A stretch of DNA of 64,000 nucleotides, taken from contig JAMXBB010000007.1 of the NCBI GenBank assembly GCA_024138015.1, positions 86,064,523-86,128,522 on the forward strand, read 5' to 3'. This DNA comes from Lumnitzera littorea. Taxonomy: Eukaryota; Streptophyta; Magnoliopsida; Myrtales; Combretaceae. Both the position numbers and the translations under genes were made by a program. This document shows positions 26,546-38,923 of this stretch, in pieces. The notes beneath the pieces were generated by a model that searched no databases, had not been told where the DNA came from, and worked only from the letters and a program-made list of their open reading frames with translations. Every line of letters begins with the position of its first letter. Position 1 is the stretch's first letter.

Positions 26546-27524
26546 TGTAGCATCCCAGAACCTAGGTAGCTATAGCTTTGCTACATGTCAGCCCTAAAGA
26601 CAAACAGGCTAAGGAAAACAAGAATCGTGTAACCTATCTAAAATCCACAAAATATCATAAAATTTACCAACTTACAATTTAATTACCTCAAATCTAAAAT
26701 TGTAGTAGAGTATTAATCACTTAGTCTCCAAATACAACATCAAATATAACTAAATAACACAAGCAAAAGAACCTAAACTTGATAAACTCTAAGATAAAGG
26801 ACCTGGAGCCTTACAACTCAAACAAATGACAATCTATAAAGCATCAACTCCAGGAGTCGCAGGCGACTCCAATCAACCAAACATAAGTCTCAAATATGTA
26901 CAACAAGAAACAATAACCGAAAGTCTCTAGCAATTTAATCCTAGCATCTAAACTATGTTGACCTTGCTCTATCATCATAGTAATAATAATTGCCCCTCTC
27001 AGCATAGTACATGCAATCATAACTCATTCATCTACATAATAATCACCAAAGTCCTTATACCTTAAACTTGTAATTGAAAAACAACAACCCCCGAAGGGTG
27101 AGCTAATACCCAATACATAATACCATAAACATGCAAATGGACACACAAGCACATACAAGTAACAATACTAGGTGCAACATTCAATTCATTTTAATCTTTA
27201 TTTATTAAGTCCAATAAGTAGTACAGTCTTAACATCTTGAGTCTTAAAGTGACTCATGACCCCCATATACGACAATATAGATAATACATAAATATTGGTG
27301 CCAAGTTCTCCCCAATACCCAACTAACCAATCACCATCATATATCTACTTAGGTCCTTTTAGTGCAAAACTCCATTTAGGATAACGTTGGGCAAAGATCG
27401 TCAGATGCCTCACAGATGTCTTACCATTGCCATTAGACCTTACATGTGAGTAGTTGAAGCCAAGCACAGACAATATACTCAATATAGCTCAAAGTTTAGT
27501 TAAGTTCGGTTTAGTCACTATTCT
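26546..27524 (-). repeat. Truncated 3' LTR of Ty3-gypsy element 1
   Basis: 979 bases that align along their length with 31270-32238. The shared outer edge is TGTAGCATCCCAGAAC here and TGTAACGCCCCGAAAC in the other copy. Similarity stops abruptly after CACTATTCT. Because the element is on the minus strand, the retained part is the 3' portion of the LTR. The U3 side was lost together with the adjoining integrase region. Confidence 0.8.
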
Positions 27525-30500
27525 CACTTCTCAACCCCAACTGTGTTGACATACGCAATCAGCCCTTAAATCTCACTACTCCCTTGGCATCTATAATAAA
27601 GTCTGAGGCTTTCCCCACTTCTATTTTACCTCTGATTGCCTAGAACCCCTGATATTTAATCTATGCAGTTTTAATTTTGTCGATTAGGGTAGGCTGTATT
27701 TTCAAGCTTGCCAACTTGGCACTAACTTCTCTAATCAACACTTTTAACTCAAGTTGGTGCATTTGCTTAAGCAACAACCTCTATGAAGTAATCAAGTTAG
27801 CCAGATTTCCTTATCTCTTCTTACTTAAGGTGTCAGCTACCACATTGGTTTTCCCTAAATGGTACTAAATGTCTAGGTCATAATCTCTAATTAACTCTAA
27901 CTAATGCCTTTGCCTCATATTTAACTCTCTTTTAAGTGAAGAAAAATACTTAAGGCTCTTCTGATTTGTGTATACTTTGTACTTCTCTCCAATCAAATAG
28001 TACCTCCAAAGCTTTAGTGCATATAGTACCATTGCCAACTCTAAATCATGTATTGGGTAATTCTTCTCATATGGCTTAAGCTAACAAGAGGCATATGCAA
28101 TCACCTTACCATCTTGCATAAGGATATACCATAGTCCTTGTATGAAGGCGTCATTATATATGACGAACTCTTCCCTACTATAGGGTGAAGTTAGAATTGG
28201 AGTCATCACCAACCTGTCCTTCAACTGTTGGAAACTCGCTTCACATCTATCATCCCAATCAAACTTAACCCCCTTTTTGAGTCAACCGAGTCAAAGGTGC
28301 TACTATTTTAGAAAAACCTTCCACAAACTTCTAATAATAACCAACTAACTCCAGAAAACTTTTGACCTCTAATACTCTTGTAGGTCTTAGGTAATCAACA
28401 ACTGCTTTTATTTTCTTTAGGTCTATGGTTATGCCATTATAGTTTACAATATGACCCAAGAATGCCACTTGCTCCAGCTAAAAGTTGCATTTATTGAACT
28501 TGACATACAATTTCTCCTCTCTCAATTTCCATAGAACAATCTCTAAGTGTTGTTCATGCCCTTCGCTACTCTTAGAACATATAAGGATGTCGTTAATGAA
28601 CACTACCACAAACCTATCCAAGTATTCCTTAAAAACCTGATTCATGAGATCCATGAACATTACTGGTACATTTGTAAGGACAAAAAACATCACTAGGAAT
28701 TTATATAGCCCGTACTTGATTCTAAAGGTTGTCTTCTCTATATCCTCTACTCTAACCTTTAGTTGGTAATAACTCAAACACACATTTATTTTAGAAAGGA
28801 CCTATGCACCCTGTAAGTGGTTAGAAAGGTCATCGATTTTAAGGAAAGGATACTTATTTTTAATAGTAACTTGATTCAAGTCCTGATAATCAATGTACAT
28901 TCATAGATTCCCATCCTTCTTCTTTACAAATAATGCCGACGCTCCCCAAAGAGACAAGTTGGCCTTGATGAAACCCATGTCATGTAGCTTTTGTAACTAC
29001 TTCTTCAATTCTACTAGCTCAAAAGGTGCTATCCAGTAGGTCAATTTTGAAATGGGTCAAGTTCCCGATATTAGATCAATTTGGAACTTTACCTTTCTAT
29101 CAGGTGGAACACCTAGTGGATCCTCTAGAAAGACATCTTGATACTCCTACACTATTCGCATCTAATTTAACTTTAACTCAACTTTATTCAAATCTACCAC
29201 TAAGGTGGCTACATTAGGCCTTTCCTACAATTCATATATAGCACATCGAGTCAACCTCTAAACTTTGACTTGGTAATTAAAAGGGGCTTCTCTTAAGGGG
29301 TTAAAGAATACTCCTCTACTATGATAGTTAACTATGGCATGATACTTCAACAACTAATCTATCCCTAAAATAACATCAAAATTTGACAACTTTAATACTA
29401 GCAAATTAGCTAATAACACTCTTCCCCCAATCTTCATCTTCACATTGTAGCATATCTAGTTTAGAACCATTCCCCTCCCAATGGTGAATTAATAGCCAAA
29501 CAAGAATCCATAACAGTAACATGTAAGCTACACATATGCACAAAAGATTCAACCACATACAAGTAGGATGCACCACTATAAAAAAGAGCACAAACACTAT
29601 AGGATAAGACAAAAAGCATACCTACCATGGCGTCTATGTCATAGGTGGAAACCTAGTGTTAGAGAGCAAAGACTTGGGCTAGAGAGCTCTGGCGTAGACT
29701 TGCCTGCTGAGGACGTACCAATTTAGAAACTATCGAGGTTCTCACAATTAGTGCCCCTTAAGTTGCCTGGCTCATTGTACCCTTATCTTTGTAATCAGCC
29801 ATCCTATATCCTCTCTAGCCATACCTATAGCAGAAGCCCTAGTATAGTATGGTCGTCTCCTTACAATCCTTACCCATGTGCCTGATCTTCCCATGGAGAA
29901 AACATGCCCAACTATCCATTTGCAAGCTAAGACACCATAAGGCTCGAAACATCATATGCACTTTGCAATTGGCATGGAAGCTTTGGTCAGTTCTGTTGCT
30001 AGCAACACTATAAGTTTGGGTTGCACCACCACTAACTATCTCTACTCTCTTTGATCACAATCCTTAAAGCTAATATTTTCACCCTCTTTGGCATGACATG
30101 ACATAACCTGGCATAGGCCTTTTTTCTAAGGCCACCCTTACCTTACAAGCCAATTGATCCTATTTCCTCTTCATAAGTTGCTCCAAATGCTTAGCCTTAT
30201 GAACTGCTACAGCATAAGCAATCAATTGGAAAGTTGTGACCCTTACATATAACTCTAGCTCTAAGCCATGAATAAACCTATTAACTCGCGATTACTCATC
30301 CCTCTTAGACTTTAGAGTGAAATGAGCTAAGTAGTCCAACTTTACCTCATAAGCTACCATTGTCATGTTCCCCTACTAGAGTGTTTAATAAGCCAACTTC
30401 ATCTGCTCCTTAACATTGGCAAGAATGAAGCACTCAAGAAATATGTCTTTAAATCTCTCTTAAGTCCAGGGTCCTATAAAAGGTTTTGTGATCGAGGCAC

Positions 30501-31230
30501 CATCCTACCACCTTATTGCATCTCCTCTCAACATAAAAGTAGTATAATCTACCTTATTATCATTTGGCACCTCAACAATAGTAAAAGCCTTCTTCATCTA
30601 TCTGACCTAGTCTTCAATAGCAATGGCATCATCTGGCTTAGGATCCAACTCCTTAGCTATCTTTAGGAAGCAGTCCATACTTAGCTATTTAATCGCATGC
30701 TTCTCCTAACGTTAGGCCTCAACATTAGCTTGTATCATCTATACATCCTATCTAATTTGCTCTTACTACTGCACCATAACACCTACCAAATTATTCATTA
30801 TATTCAACAACTATGCAGTATCTATATCTATCTCCATTGACCTATAACCCTGCTGGCCTTGCTACTTGACACCTTGAATAGCCAACAAACCAAGTCCTCC
30901 CTATGTACCCTGACTTTCTTGCACATTCTAACCACCTTAGGTACCCTACTTGTCAACTAATAGCCTTGAGGTTAAGAGGAACTAGAACTTGTCCTTCTAA
31001 GCAACATAATAAAGGAAAAGGAAATAAACAACAATTGAAGGAAAGTTGGAAAATGAGAATTCAAGTTAACATTGAAACAACATAGTGAATAAGAAATGCT
31101 AAAGCAAAAAAAGCAACTCAAAATTAACACTTAAAGTACTTCGTCGATTTCACTTTGAGATTTAAGCCTAACCCTTTGACTATGTATGCCTCTCTATCCT
31201 TACCATCCTATAGATCATCATCCTAGTTCC
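27525..31230 (-). pseudogene. Ty3-gypsy element 1 gag-pol, integrase deleted
   Basis: On the minus strand, gag (about 30960-30100) is followed by a zinc knuckle CFLHGKIRHMGKDC near 29880-29930, in which one Cys is replaced. A protease-like LFYSGASYLYV lies near 29560-29590. Reverse transcriptase spans about 29000-28290, with the motif FVVVFINDILICS near 28580-28620. RNase H spans about 28280-27860, including MQDGKVIAYAS and the end motif GKTNVVADTLS. The coding trace ends near 27540, just before the integrase zinc finger would start, and abuts the truncated LTR. Many stops and frameshifts are present. The reverse transcriptase catalytic motif reads Asn-Asp instead of Asp-Asp. Confidence 0.8.
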
Positions 31231-31244
31231 CTAAAGATCTTAAA

Positions 31245-31261
31245 CCTAAGCTATGACACCA
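31245..31261 (-). other. Primer-binding site of gypsy element 1
   Basis: The minus strand reads TGGTGTCATAGCTTAGG, two mismatches from the initiator-Met-tRNA-type site TGGTATCAGAGC. It lies eight bases inside the LTR edge at 31270. Confidence 0.7.
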
Positions 31262-31269
31262 CCAAATGC

Positions 31270-33400
31270 TGTAACGCCCCGAAACTTTAGTGGCTATAAC
31301 TCTACCACTTATTAACTCTAAAGGTAGATACACTAAGGCAAATAAAGATCTTAAAACCTATCTAAAATCTACATAATATCATAAAATCTCTACCTCACAA
31401 TTTAGTGACCTCAAATTTGAAACAAAAGTGGAGTATTAATCACTTAGTCTCCAAATACAACATCACATATAATCAAATAACACAAGCAAAAGAACTTAAA
31501 CTTGATAAACTCTAAGATAAAGGACTTAGAGTGCTCCAACAAATAACAACCTATAGAACATCAACTACAAGAGTTAGAAGTGACTCCAATCAACCAAACA
31601 TAAGTCCCAAATATATACAAGAAGAAATAATAATTGAAAGTCTTTAGTAGTTTAATCCTATCATCTAAACTACACTCACCCTACTCCATCATCATAGTAA
31701 TAATAATCACCCTCCTTATCATAGTACATGTAATTATAACTCACATCATCTACATAATAATCACCAAAGTCCTCATACCTTGAACTTATAGCTAAGAAAC
31801 AACAACCTTCGAAAGGTAAGCTAATGCCCAATACAAGATACCATACACATGTGCATGAGCATACGAGCACATAACACAAGTACATATAGGTAACGATACT
31901 AAATGCAACATTTAATTCATTTTAATCTTTATTTATTATGTCCAACAAGCAACATAGCCTCAACATCCTAAGACTTAGGGTAACTCGTGACCCCTACACA
32001 CAACAAATATAGATAATACATAAATATTGATGTTGGGTACTCCCTAATACCTAAGTAACTTATCGCCATCCTAAATCTACCTAGGTTCTTTCAATGCCAC
32101 TAGGGATAGCGTTGTGCAAAGATCGCTAAGTACCTCACCAATGCCACTAAACCCTACCTATGGGTGGTTTAAGCCAAGTACAAATAGCATACTTAATTTA
32201 CATCTAAGTTTAGTTATATTTGGTTAAATCACTATTCTAGCACACACAAATAACATCCATGTATCATATGCCTAACTCCAACAAGGTGCTCAACATGTTT
32301 CCTAATGCTCTACAACCTAGCACACACATAAACAAGAAACTTAGCTCTCATTCTAGGTTATTAATGTCACTACTCGCTCCTTATACCCCATCCCCTCAAC
32401 TAGGACTTAGGTCTCTATCAAGAACCTACAAATCAATATTTGAAAGAATGAAGTTTTATAATTGTTTTGATTTAGAAAACTTGTTTTAAACATGTTGGGA
32501 AGTTTTAGAACGAAAAAGGAGGTTTAAAAAGTTACCAAAAAGGAGAAACAAACTTTTTGTATACTATTGCGATCAAGGCATCTAGATGCTAAGTCAATTG
32601 GTGTTTGGACACCAACCAAAACTCACAATTTGTGAGTTTTTAGGGGGTTAAGCATACAGACACTAGTCCTTATGGCATCTGGATGGACAATTCCTCCCTT
32701 ATTTAACCTAAATGTAGAACTTTCCTTTTCCTAACCTTTTCCACTTCTAAACTCATCTCCAACTACTCCAAAACACTTATCAAACAACAACATAAAAATC
32801 AATTCTGCAATTTCCAATCCAACTCCTCAATCACAATAACCCTTTAACAAGAATGAATCTTTGATGTTAAATAGGGGCTTAAGAATAGCTTACTTGGTGT
32901 TCTTGATGGGAAGATACTCAAATCTGTAACTCTAACACTGAGGTCTCTGTAAAATGAATTTCTTTAGGTTCCTTCAATAATCTAAGAAAGAAAAATGAAT
33001 TTCTTTAATGTATGTGCGAAAACTTACCCAAATACGTTGTTTTCTTGCAAAAACTTGTGTTTGCTTCGTTTGAAATGCATAGACTTCCCTAAATTTAAAC
33101 CCTATGTTATCCTTAAGATATCTCTTGTGGGTTTTTGGTTTGTGTGAAGAAGAAAACATATAAGAAGGGTGAAGGATAGTGGGGAAAATAAATAACGTAG
33201 TAGGAAAGAGGAGTTCAAATTTTCCCCAAATCATTTTTCCTCTACTACTTAAACCCAATTACATGCCATATCAACTCTCTTATTTTGTAAACCTCTTTTC
33301 ATTTTTATAAAATACTTTTATTTATTAATTATTGGATTCAAGTTTTACATTTCTAGACTGCTTACTCATTGGAACACTATTCTAATGAAAAATTTTCGAA
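31270..33400 (-). repeat. 5' LTR of Ty3-gypsy element 1 (outer end uncertain)
   Basis: The first 969 bases (31270-32238) match the truncated partner at 26546-27524. Beyond that there is no second copy to compare, so the outer end is a guess; long LTRs of 2-3 kb occur in related elements. The minus-strand pyrimidine-rich leader at about 33130-33230 could lie near the transcription start. The frames at 31676-31885 and 32974-33258 have no known domain. Confidence 0.6.
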
Positions 33401-33504
33401 TTTGTACAATGGAGCACTATTCTATTTGAAAAAACTTTCAATTACTAGCCCCATTTATCTCATTTTAAAGACTTTCAAAGATTGTTGGCTCAATAGAATG
33501 CCAT

Positions 33505-34653
33505 CCTCTTCACCTCTTCCAAGCCTAGGCTTAGTAGTAATCCATACCCCTTGTTTCTAAGCTTAGATTCAATAGTTATCTAGTACCCTCTTTAGCTAAG
33601 CTTAGGCTTAACAACAATCTAACATCCCCTTAGCTAACCCTTCACTTAGCAGCAACTTATCACCTCTTCTATACTATGCTTAGCTAGGCTCAACAACACT
33701 CTACTACTCCCTTTAGCCAAGCTTAGTCCTAATACCTTAAATAGCACCCCCTTTGACCAAGCTTAGGCTTAGCAGCTTAGCTAAAACCCCTTTTAGCCAT
33801 GCTTAGGCTCATTGGCACACCAGCACCTTCTTTAACTAAGCTTAAGCCTAGTAGCAGCTTGGTACCCTCTTAGCCAAGCCTAGGCTTAGTAGCAATCTAG
33901 TTCCCCCTTTAGCCAAGCTTAGGCTCAACAACAGTATAATACCTCTCTAGTTAAGCCTAGAATCAATAGCAATCTAATACCCTCATTAGATCAGCCTAGC
34001 TTTAGCAACAGTCTAATAACCCCCTTTAACTAAACCTAAGTTAGATATTAATATGGTAAACCCTTCTTATCTAAGCTTAGATTTGACAATAATCCTTTTA
34101 GCTAAGTTTAAGTTTAACGGTAGCCTGATACCCTTTCTGTTCTAATCGTAGATTTGGCAACAGTTTGACACCGTCTCTTTAGTTAAGCTTAGCTTAAGCA
34201 ATAATCTAGTATCCTTCCTCTTAGCAAAAAATATATGATTTAGCAATTTAGCACCCTTCTTTAGCTAAGCCTAAGTTCAACATTAGCCTAGCACCCTACC
34301 TTTGAAAGCTCAGATAACCCTAAGTTCAATAGTTATCTAGTATCCCCAAGCTTAGATTTGGTAGCATTTTAGTGCCTTTTCTTTAACAAAAGCAAGCTTA
34401 GCAACATTCTGGCACCCCATTTAACCAAGCTTAGAATCAACCACCAGTCTAGCATGCCTTTTAGCTAAGCATAAACTTAATAGTAGTCTAGTACCTCCTT
34501 TAGCCAAGCAATAATATCATCAATAGTTTAGCACCCACTTTAACCAAGCTTAGGCTCAGTGATAGTCTAGTACCCTCTTAAGTTAAGTTTAAGCTCAATA
34601 GTAGTATAGCATCCAATTGAACCAAAGCGTAGGCCCAATGGCAACTTAGCACC
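33505..34653. repeat. Satellite-like tandem array, about 39-bp unit, about 29 copies
   Basis: Units have the approximate plus-strand consensus GCTTAGGCTTAGCAGCAATC followed by TAGCACCCTCTTTAGCCAA. They vary between about 37 and 43 bases and by substitution. The period is not a multiple of three overall and frames are broken, so it is not coding. It adjoins, or may belong to, the outer part of the gypsy element 1 LTR. Confidence 0.9.
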
Positions 34654-35699
34654 TTAGCAAGCTCTCTAACCCTCCAAAAGGGACAAAAATGAGTCATCTC
34701 TTTCGTTTTCGTAGCAAGGTTCTTACTAAATCTCATTATAAAGAGGAGCAATTGTAAAAGCCCTACTTTTGCTCCCTTAATTTTAGTTTTCAAAAATAAA
34801 GAAAAGCTATAAATAAAAAATAACAAAAAAATCAAAGGATAAAAAACTTTAAAAAAAAATGGAAAAGATTGAAAAGAACCAAAAAAAAAAGGAGGAAAAT
34901 TTAATAAAGAACATAAAAAAATTAATAAAATGATAGAAGTACAAAAAAAGTAAAAAATAAAAAAAAAAACTTACAATAGATAGTTCCAAGGCTCATCTAA
35001 ATCATGGAGAGATGGGAACAATTTTTCTTGACAGAAAAAAATTTTTAGAGTACAAATGCACATATGCAACTTAGTAAGATTGCAATTTTTGGTAAGAAAA
35101 GATTAATCTTTAAAAAAATTGATTCTCCTAAACATGATCTTGGTCACTCGTTTTCAAACCCATGAAACATGATTAAATTTGGTTAATAGTGACTTAAACA
35201 AGATCTCAGTCGGATTTAGAATGATAATTTTGTGAAAACATGAACTTTTTAGTTAATCAAACTAATTATGGACTTAAGTTTATAACTTTACTAAATTGAA
35301 CTTATTTTGAAAAATATCTTTTCATATATGCATGATGCATATTCAAATTGTTTTGAGTTTGAAATTGTGTTAATAAGAAAGCAAAAGCTTAACTATTCAA
35401 TAACTAGATACAACTTATTACCAAAAATGAAATGAAGATCAAGTAAACCTAGTCTTTGCACTTTTGCTAAATTTTTGTTTCCCATTAAGGCCTTTTTATT
35501 TTCAACATCTTCATACTTCTTGAACTGTTCTCAATCAATGCATGAATGGTCTAAACTGCACTACAATTGAGCCATCACTTGCAAGACTCAATAGTTATGT
35601 CGTAAGGATTCCAATGGTCATTCTAATGTATAATTTTTCTATACTATCAATAACCATTACTATTAGGCCTTTTCTTTTCATATTAACACTATCTATAGA
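34654..35699. other. AT-rich intergenic region, A-rich tracts
   Basis: Several A-rich runs lie at 34790-34975. No protein domain is visible. The 91-codon frame at 35542-35817 runs opposite to the copia gag remnant next to it and is a chance frame. Confidence 0.5.
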
Positions 35700-36240
35700 G
35701 GACTTACCTTCAAGTCTCATTAACATAATGTCCCTTCTTTTTACAATTATAACATTTTTAAGACTTCATGGATTTGAGTTTCAAAGGTTATATCACATTT
35801 TAGCATTTCTTCTTTAGTGTGGAGATGCCTACACGCTTTATCGAGGTTGATTTTTAGTCATAGGCAAAAGATTCTTGCAATAAACATTCCATGTAAATGG
35901 TAATTTGGTAATAATCATTCTACTTATAGGGACTTTATTGTAATTAAGAAATCATGAAACTGATCATAGCTATGTATTTTTTATGTAGTAGGAAGCTTAT
36001 CAACCATCTTAAATTTTGTATTAAGATTGCTACAGTTGGCAATCATGTGCAAGAAGTGCGCTAGTTGACCTTAGAGAAGTTTTGATTCGATGACACATGG
36101 AAGGATAGTCTTAAAGAGAAGCATGGGAGAAGGACAAGGTAGGCATGGATTACCAAAATGCATGTATGATGGTAGATTAAATATAATGTATTTGAAGTAT
36201 TCTTCACTTACTCTTAAAGATTTTTGGTTAAGCTTCCATA
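35700..36240 (-). pseudogene. Ty1-copia gag remnant with zinc knuckle
   Basis: On the minus strand, CYNCKKKGHYVNET near 35715-35760 keeps three of the four zinc-knuckle ligands (C-x2-C-x4-H-x4-T). Upstream, FKMVDKLPTT near 36010-36040 fits the conserved gag segment of plant copia elements, where a Leu-Pro follows an amphipathic helix. Frameshifts and stops are frequent. No protease or integrase can be followed downstream, so this is an isolated gag fragment. Confidence 0.6.
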
Positions 36241-38249
36241 ACCTTATATAATCATAAGCTTTAAGCTTGACTTGGGCCAGGCCAAACTAAACTTTAGTCT
36301 TCATAAGGCTTTAAAAGAGCAAAAGTCTAATTCCTTATAAAAGAAGCCCATATTCTTAACCTAACCCAGCTCAAAAAGACCTCTTTTGAGCCTATTTTTC
36401 ATGTATGAAATAAACAAACAAGGCGGATCTAACTAAAACATCCTTGATTAGATTCGGCATCTTAAGCCTTGTGATTGATCCAATAAATAGGTTCATAGCA
36501 TTAAATTAGCCAAAAATCCAATTACTAAAATAGTCTTTTACAAATTTAAAGTATTCAGACATCAAGACATATGTGTATCTTGTCATTCAGTATTGCACTT
36601 TTCTTCCAGACTCTTTGAGATATTGATCGTAGACTTAATGGATATTTATAAGTTATAAGGACAATAGATTTTAACCTAGGTATGCAAAGAATCTTCTGTC
36701 CAATTCTTCATATAATCAACTTTAGCCTTCTTATTTGGGCTTGCCCTTTTCCTTTGTTTCATCAATTAGTTAGGTATTGTGATGAAAATAAAACCTATGT
36801 TTACAGTTGAAAAAAGAACAAAAAAATCATCTTGTCCTTCTCTCTATTAAACCATCAAATATGCTAAGTTTGAAGAATTCTTAATCCTTCACTAATTAAT
36901 ATAACATTCATTTCATTTTTCGTTATAAAACTCTTTAAGTTTGCTACATATTGCACTTAGAAAATGGAGGAAATTGCTAAAATTAGAGATGCATAAACTT
37001 GGTTTTATAGAAGATTTTTGCACCTCTTATACATAAGTTTACTAAGAATTTGTAATGAATCTCTCCTAAGATGTAATTAAGTTCAAGATAAATGAGAACT
37101 AATCTCACTATTCTTATGCACCGTACTTTTGTTTTAGATAATGAGAGAGAGTAGAGAGTAGGTAGAAATCTAGAACTTTTTTCTATTGAAAATAATCATT
37201 CATAGTTTTATTTATATTAAGCAATATAATTAAATGAACCTCTTAAAGAGGCAAAACTATCAAACTTTATCATCAAATCTTATATCTACCTATTTGATAC
37301 GACTAAGGATGGATTACAGGCTTTAAGAATGATAAATAACATTTTTATTTCTTGAATTAACACATTGATTTAATTAAAAAGTCACAAAAGATGAATAAGT
37401 TTAAAACCCTGTTGAAGACACTTTGTTTAGATCTTATGTAATGAGATGTGAACGACGTTCTCATTCATCAGACTTAAGAAATAGAATTTGTTCATTCTAA
37501 TGACACAGGAAAATAAAGGCATTCATTTTGTTCAAATCTCATTAATAACATTTGAATGAAGTAGTTGTTTTCATCCTCAACTCCACTTTTCACTTGAATC
37601 TTGTAACTAAGATTCAAGCTAACACATTTATCTATATATTTGAACTTTTAGCTTAGTGCCTGATGTTAGTACTAATCTTGATCATATACTAAGTCTGTGA
37701 TACTATCCAAGGGTTATATAAATATTTAGTTAAGTGATCTAACCTCATAAGTAGTAATCCACACAACTCTAATCCATAAAACACACTTCAATTCTATAAT
37801 TACTTTCAATACCATAAGCTACTTTATCTTTTAAATGCTTAATAATATTGAGACGAATAGAATAGAAGTGAAAGGGCAATTAAAGTAATCTTGAATCGAG
37901 TTAATGGATAAGTGAACTTGAATTTTCCCAATTTACATTATAAGAAAATTCAATGCTGCCTAATGATTAAGAGACTTAGGCCAAAACCATACTAACACCT
38001 AGAAAAAATTCCCCATTGCAAAGGGATTATTCACTCAAACTTAATTAGAAGTAGGACATGCAACTAGTGTTTCATTAATAATGGGTCGAACGCTCCAATT
38101 ATTGACTTTTTCTTTTGTAGCTCTTCAGCCATATTAATTTACCCATTAGTAGCCAAATTTTAGAACCGAAATCTACCCTATATCACTTTGGAACGACCCC
38201 ATAATTCAATAATAGCACAAATAAAGTACAACAATCATGTTTTTTTATG
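36241..38249. other. Intergenic region without a recognisable gene
   Basis: No domain is recognised. A GA-rich stretch at 37140-37165 and short inverted motifs such as GGGCCAGGCC near 36274 may be remains of the LTR or flanks of the copia relic next door, but I cannot show this. Confidence 0.4.
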
Positions 38250-38923
38250 TAGGTGCTTGGTACCTATACCATATAAAACTTATAAGGTATCGTGTACCCC
38301 TTAGAACCTATAAATTTTACCATCCTTTCTATAAATTTCAAGTTTATATGATATCAAAAAAATAATATATATGTGATAATATAGGTTCTTTATATATATA
38401 ACATATGAAACCTATCATAAAATTTGTGAAAATAAAAAAATGATTTTCTTGTACCTTTATTATTTCAAAATTTATGTTATCTTACTAAATAAATGAGAAA
38501 GAGTAAAGGGAAAAAATGGAAAGCACAAACTTAGAGTTGAGAATTAAGAGGGAAAAAAAAAAGTAGAAAACATAAAATGAGATAAACGACATTAGGTTTG
38601 GCTAATAGGGCTATTAACTTATAGGCTTGCTTCCTTCTTTTTCTTTAATTTTTATTTTTACTAAAATATTTAGTAGCCTAAAAATATAATATTATTATTG
38701 ATTATTAATTTTATTAATATTATTTAATATTTTTTTTTTATAGGATGAATGCATGGTACATTAGAACATAAATCCTTTGTATTTCAATTTACATGTTCTA
38801 GAGTAGATATTGAGTCTCCTATATTCGTATCTCATTCAGTGCAAAAATTTGTACTTGAAACCTATCCAATTGAGTAAGGTAAGGAAAGGTACTATGTATA
38901 ATAAAATTTCCCATACACCTCTA
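38250..38923 (+). mobile_element. hAT-like non-autonomous element, copy 1 (degenerate)
   Basis: Homologous in order and content to 40727-41539. Both share the TATAAGGTA/GGTACC-type start, the ATGAAATTTGT/AAAATTTGTGAAAAT segment, the ACTTATAGGCTTGCTTC/ACTTATGGGCTTAAGCTTC segment, and an end with GGTACTATGTATA. The ends read TAGGTGCTTGG and, backwards, TAGAGGTGTATGG. No target duplication is recognisable, so the boundaries are approximate. Confidence 0.6.
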
